Shown here one piece after another: positions 63,439 through 64,000 of a stretch of DNA of 64,000 nt. The notes under the pieces were generated by a model. The model saw only the letters and a list, made by a program, of their open reading frames with translations, did not search any database and was not told where the DNA came from. The stretch comes from Mixia osmundae IAM 14324 (Eukaryota; Basidiomycota; Mixiomycetes; Mixiales; Mixiaceae). A program made the translations under genes and the position numbers. Position 1 is the first letter of the stretch. Each line of letters starts with the position of its first letter. The stretch covers positions 436,501-500,500 of the forward strand of contig NW_014575560.1 in the NCBI RefSeq assembly GCF_000708205.1, in the 5' to 3' direction.

Positions 63439-64000
63439 ATGAGCGAGTTTCTCAGGCCACCAGCTGGTGCTGCCCGTCTCGAAGGCAATGTACGACTACC
63501 AGAGCATCTCCCTTCGACTCATACAGGCGATGCAACACCACCGGGCTCGCCAGCCAAAGCCCCCGGTTCACCGAAAAGCGGCGGATTGACGTCTCATTTC
63601 AAGTCACCCAATGCGATGCTCAATGAGCTGCTCGTCAGCTCGGTCGTCAATGCCACTGCGGGCCCGACAACGGCATCTGCCAAAGCGCCTCTCAGTCTGC
63701 AGACGACCACAGTCAACTTTCGCAAGTGCGCCCGAGCTCTGACTAAAGTTCGTGAAGCCTCGCTGACAAGCTGCGCAGCTTTGTGCAAAAGTCCGGGCCG
63801 ATTTTCTACGTACAGGATGGTGTAGAGAGTATCATCAGATGGGAGGACCCGATCAAGACTGTCTTCTGTGGCTGCTGCTGGGTCGTCCTCTGTGAGCGCC
63901 GACGCGTGTCATCATCTGGCTGGAAGCTCATGCGGCTTGGCAGGTCTTCATCCCATGCTCTTGCTACTGCTACCTAACGTCATCATCATCACGATCTTGC
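63439..64000 (+). CDS. Pex24/Pex28-30-like peroxisomal or ER membrane protein, 3' end beyond the window
   Basis: ATG at 63439 (MSEFLRPPAGAARLEGNVRL). A short disordered N-terminus with SP sites leads to FKSPNAMLNELLVSSVV. An intron (GTGCGC...GCGCAG, about 63726-63777) joins VNFR to FVQKSGPIFYVQDGVESIIR, and a second intron (GTGAGC...TTGGCAG, about 63891-63936) gives LHPMLLLLLPNVIIITIL at the right edge. The order (motif PNAMLxELLVSS, then SGPxFxVQDxVESIxRW, then LCxxPxLLLLLP) is the N-terminal membrane region of the fungal Pex24/Pex28-Pex32 family that shapes the ER-peroxisome contact. The dysferlin-like part expected downstream lies outside. Confidence 0.8.

Noticed and set aside
1-64000. 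Transposons, virus-like elements, tRNA or rRNA genes, CRISPR arrays
   Set aside because: I looked for reverse transcriptase, transposase and capsid-type proteins, long terminal or inverted repeats, tRNA-like A/B boxes in the gaps and regular short repeats, and saw none. A computed repeat and tRNA scan would be decisive.

Overview
The window is a gene-dense stretch of fungal nuclear chromosome, most likely from a basidiomycete with a compact genome. This is inferred from GT-AG introns of about 32-65 nt with a CTRAY branch point just before the acceptor, intergenic gaps usually below 400 bp, genes on both strands, and fungal protein families (PalC, Bzz1, Tom22, Vps24, a Kin4-like kinase, Gbp2-like RNA-binding protein). 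A small-genome Pucciniomycotina relative such as Mixia would fit, but the sequence alone does not prove the species. I see no CRISPR array, tRNA, rRNA, transposon or virus-like element.

Layout. 1-5.2 kb: a secreted protein cut by the left edge, a type II membrane glycosyltransferase-like protein, PalC and a disordered protein. 5.8-19 kb: TOM22, an ER protein disulfide isomerase, a three-RRM RNA-binding protein, the prenyltransferase alpha subunit RAM2, a 1,200-residue coiled-coil protein, a secreted cysteine protein, a TMEM19/DUF92 membrane protein and the divergent pair RPS6/RPS13. 19-36 kb: signal peptidase subunit SPC2, a HAD phosphatase, pyridoxal kinase, the complex I assembly factor CIA30, a B-type cyclin, an alpha-arrestin, a mitochondrial methyltransferase, the F-BAR protein Bzz1, a Red1/ZFC3H1-like RNA-surveillance protein and a MaoC-type hot-dog protein. 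36-51 kb: a Kin4-like kinase, a GPI-anchored wall protein, a small secreted protein, a FAD-dependent oxidase and several lineage-specific disordered or membrane proteins. 51-64 kb: SERINC, acyl-protein thioesterase, VPS24, PIG-S, a cysteine-rich secreted protein, a UPF0390 protein, two tandem paralogous small secreted proteins, an EBP-type sterol isomerase-like protein and a Pex24-family membrane protein cut by the right edge.

How the genes work together. Most are unlinked housekeeping functions: ribosome, ER translocation and GPI anchoring (SPC2, PDI, PIG-S), ESCRT/pH sensing (PalC, VPS24), mitochondria (TOM22, CIA30, methyltransferase), cell cycle (cyclin B, Kin4-like kinase) and actin/endocytosis (Bzz1, arrestin). 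There is no obvious metabolic cluster. The notable material is in gene structure: an intron that splits the RPS6 start codon, several GC-AG introns (two of them short, a multiple of three and stop-free, so they look like coding sequence), a stop-free intron inside a kinase glycine loop, a 14-bp promoter word shared by RPS6/RPS13 and the UPF0390 gene, and a tandem pair of apparently undescribed secreted proteins. Exon joins were worked out by hand from splice signals and protein-family continuity; gene ends are firmer than individual internal junctions.
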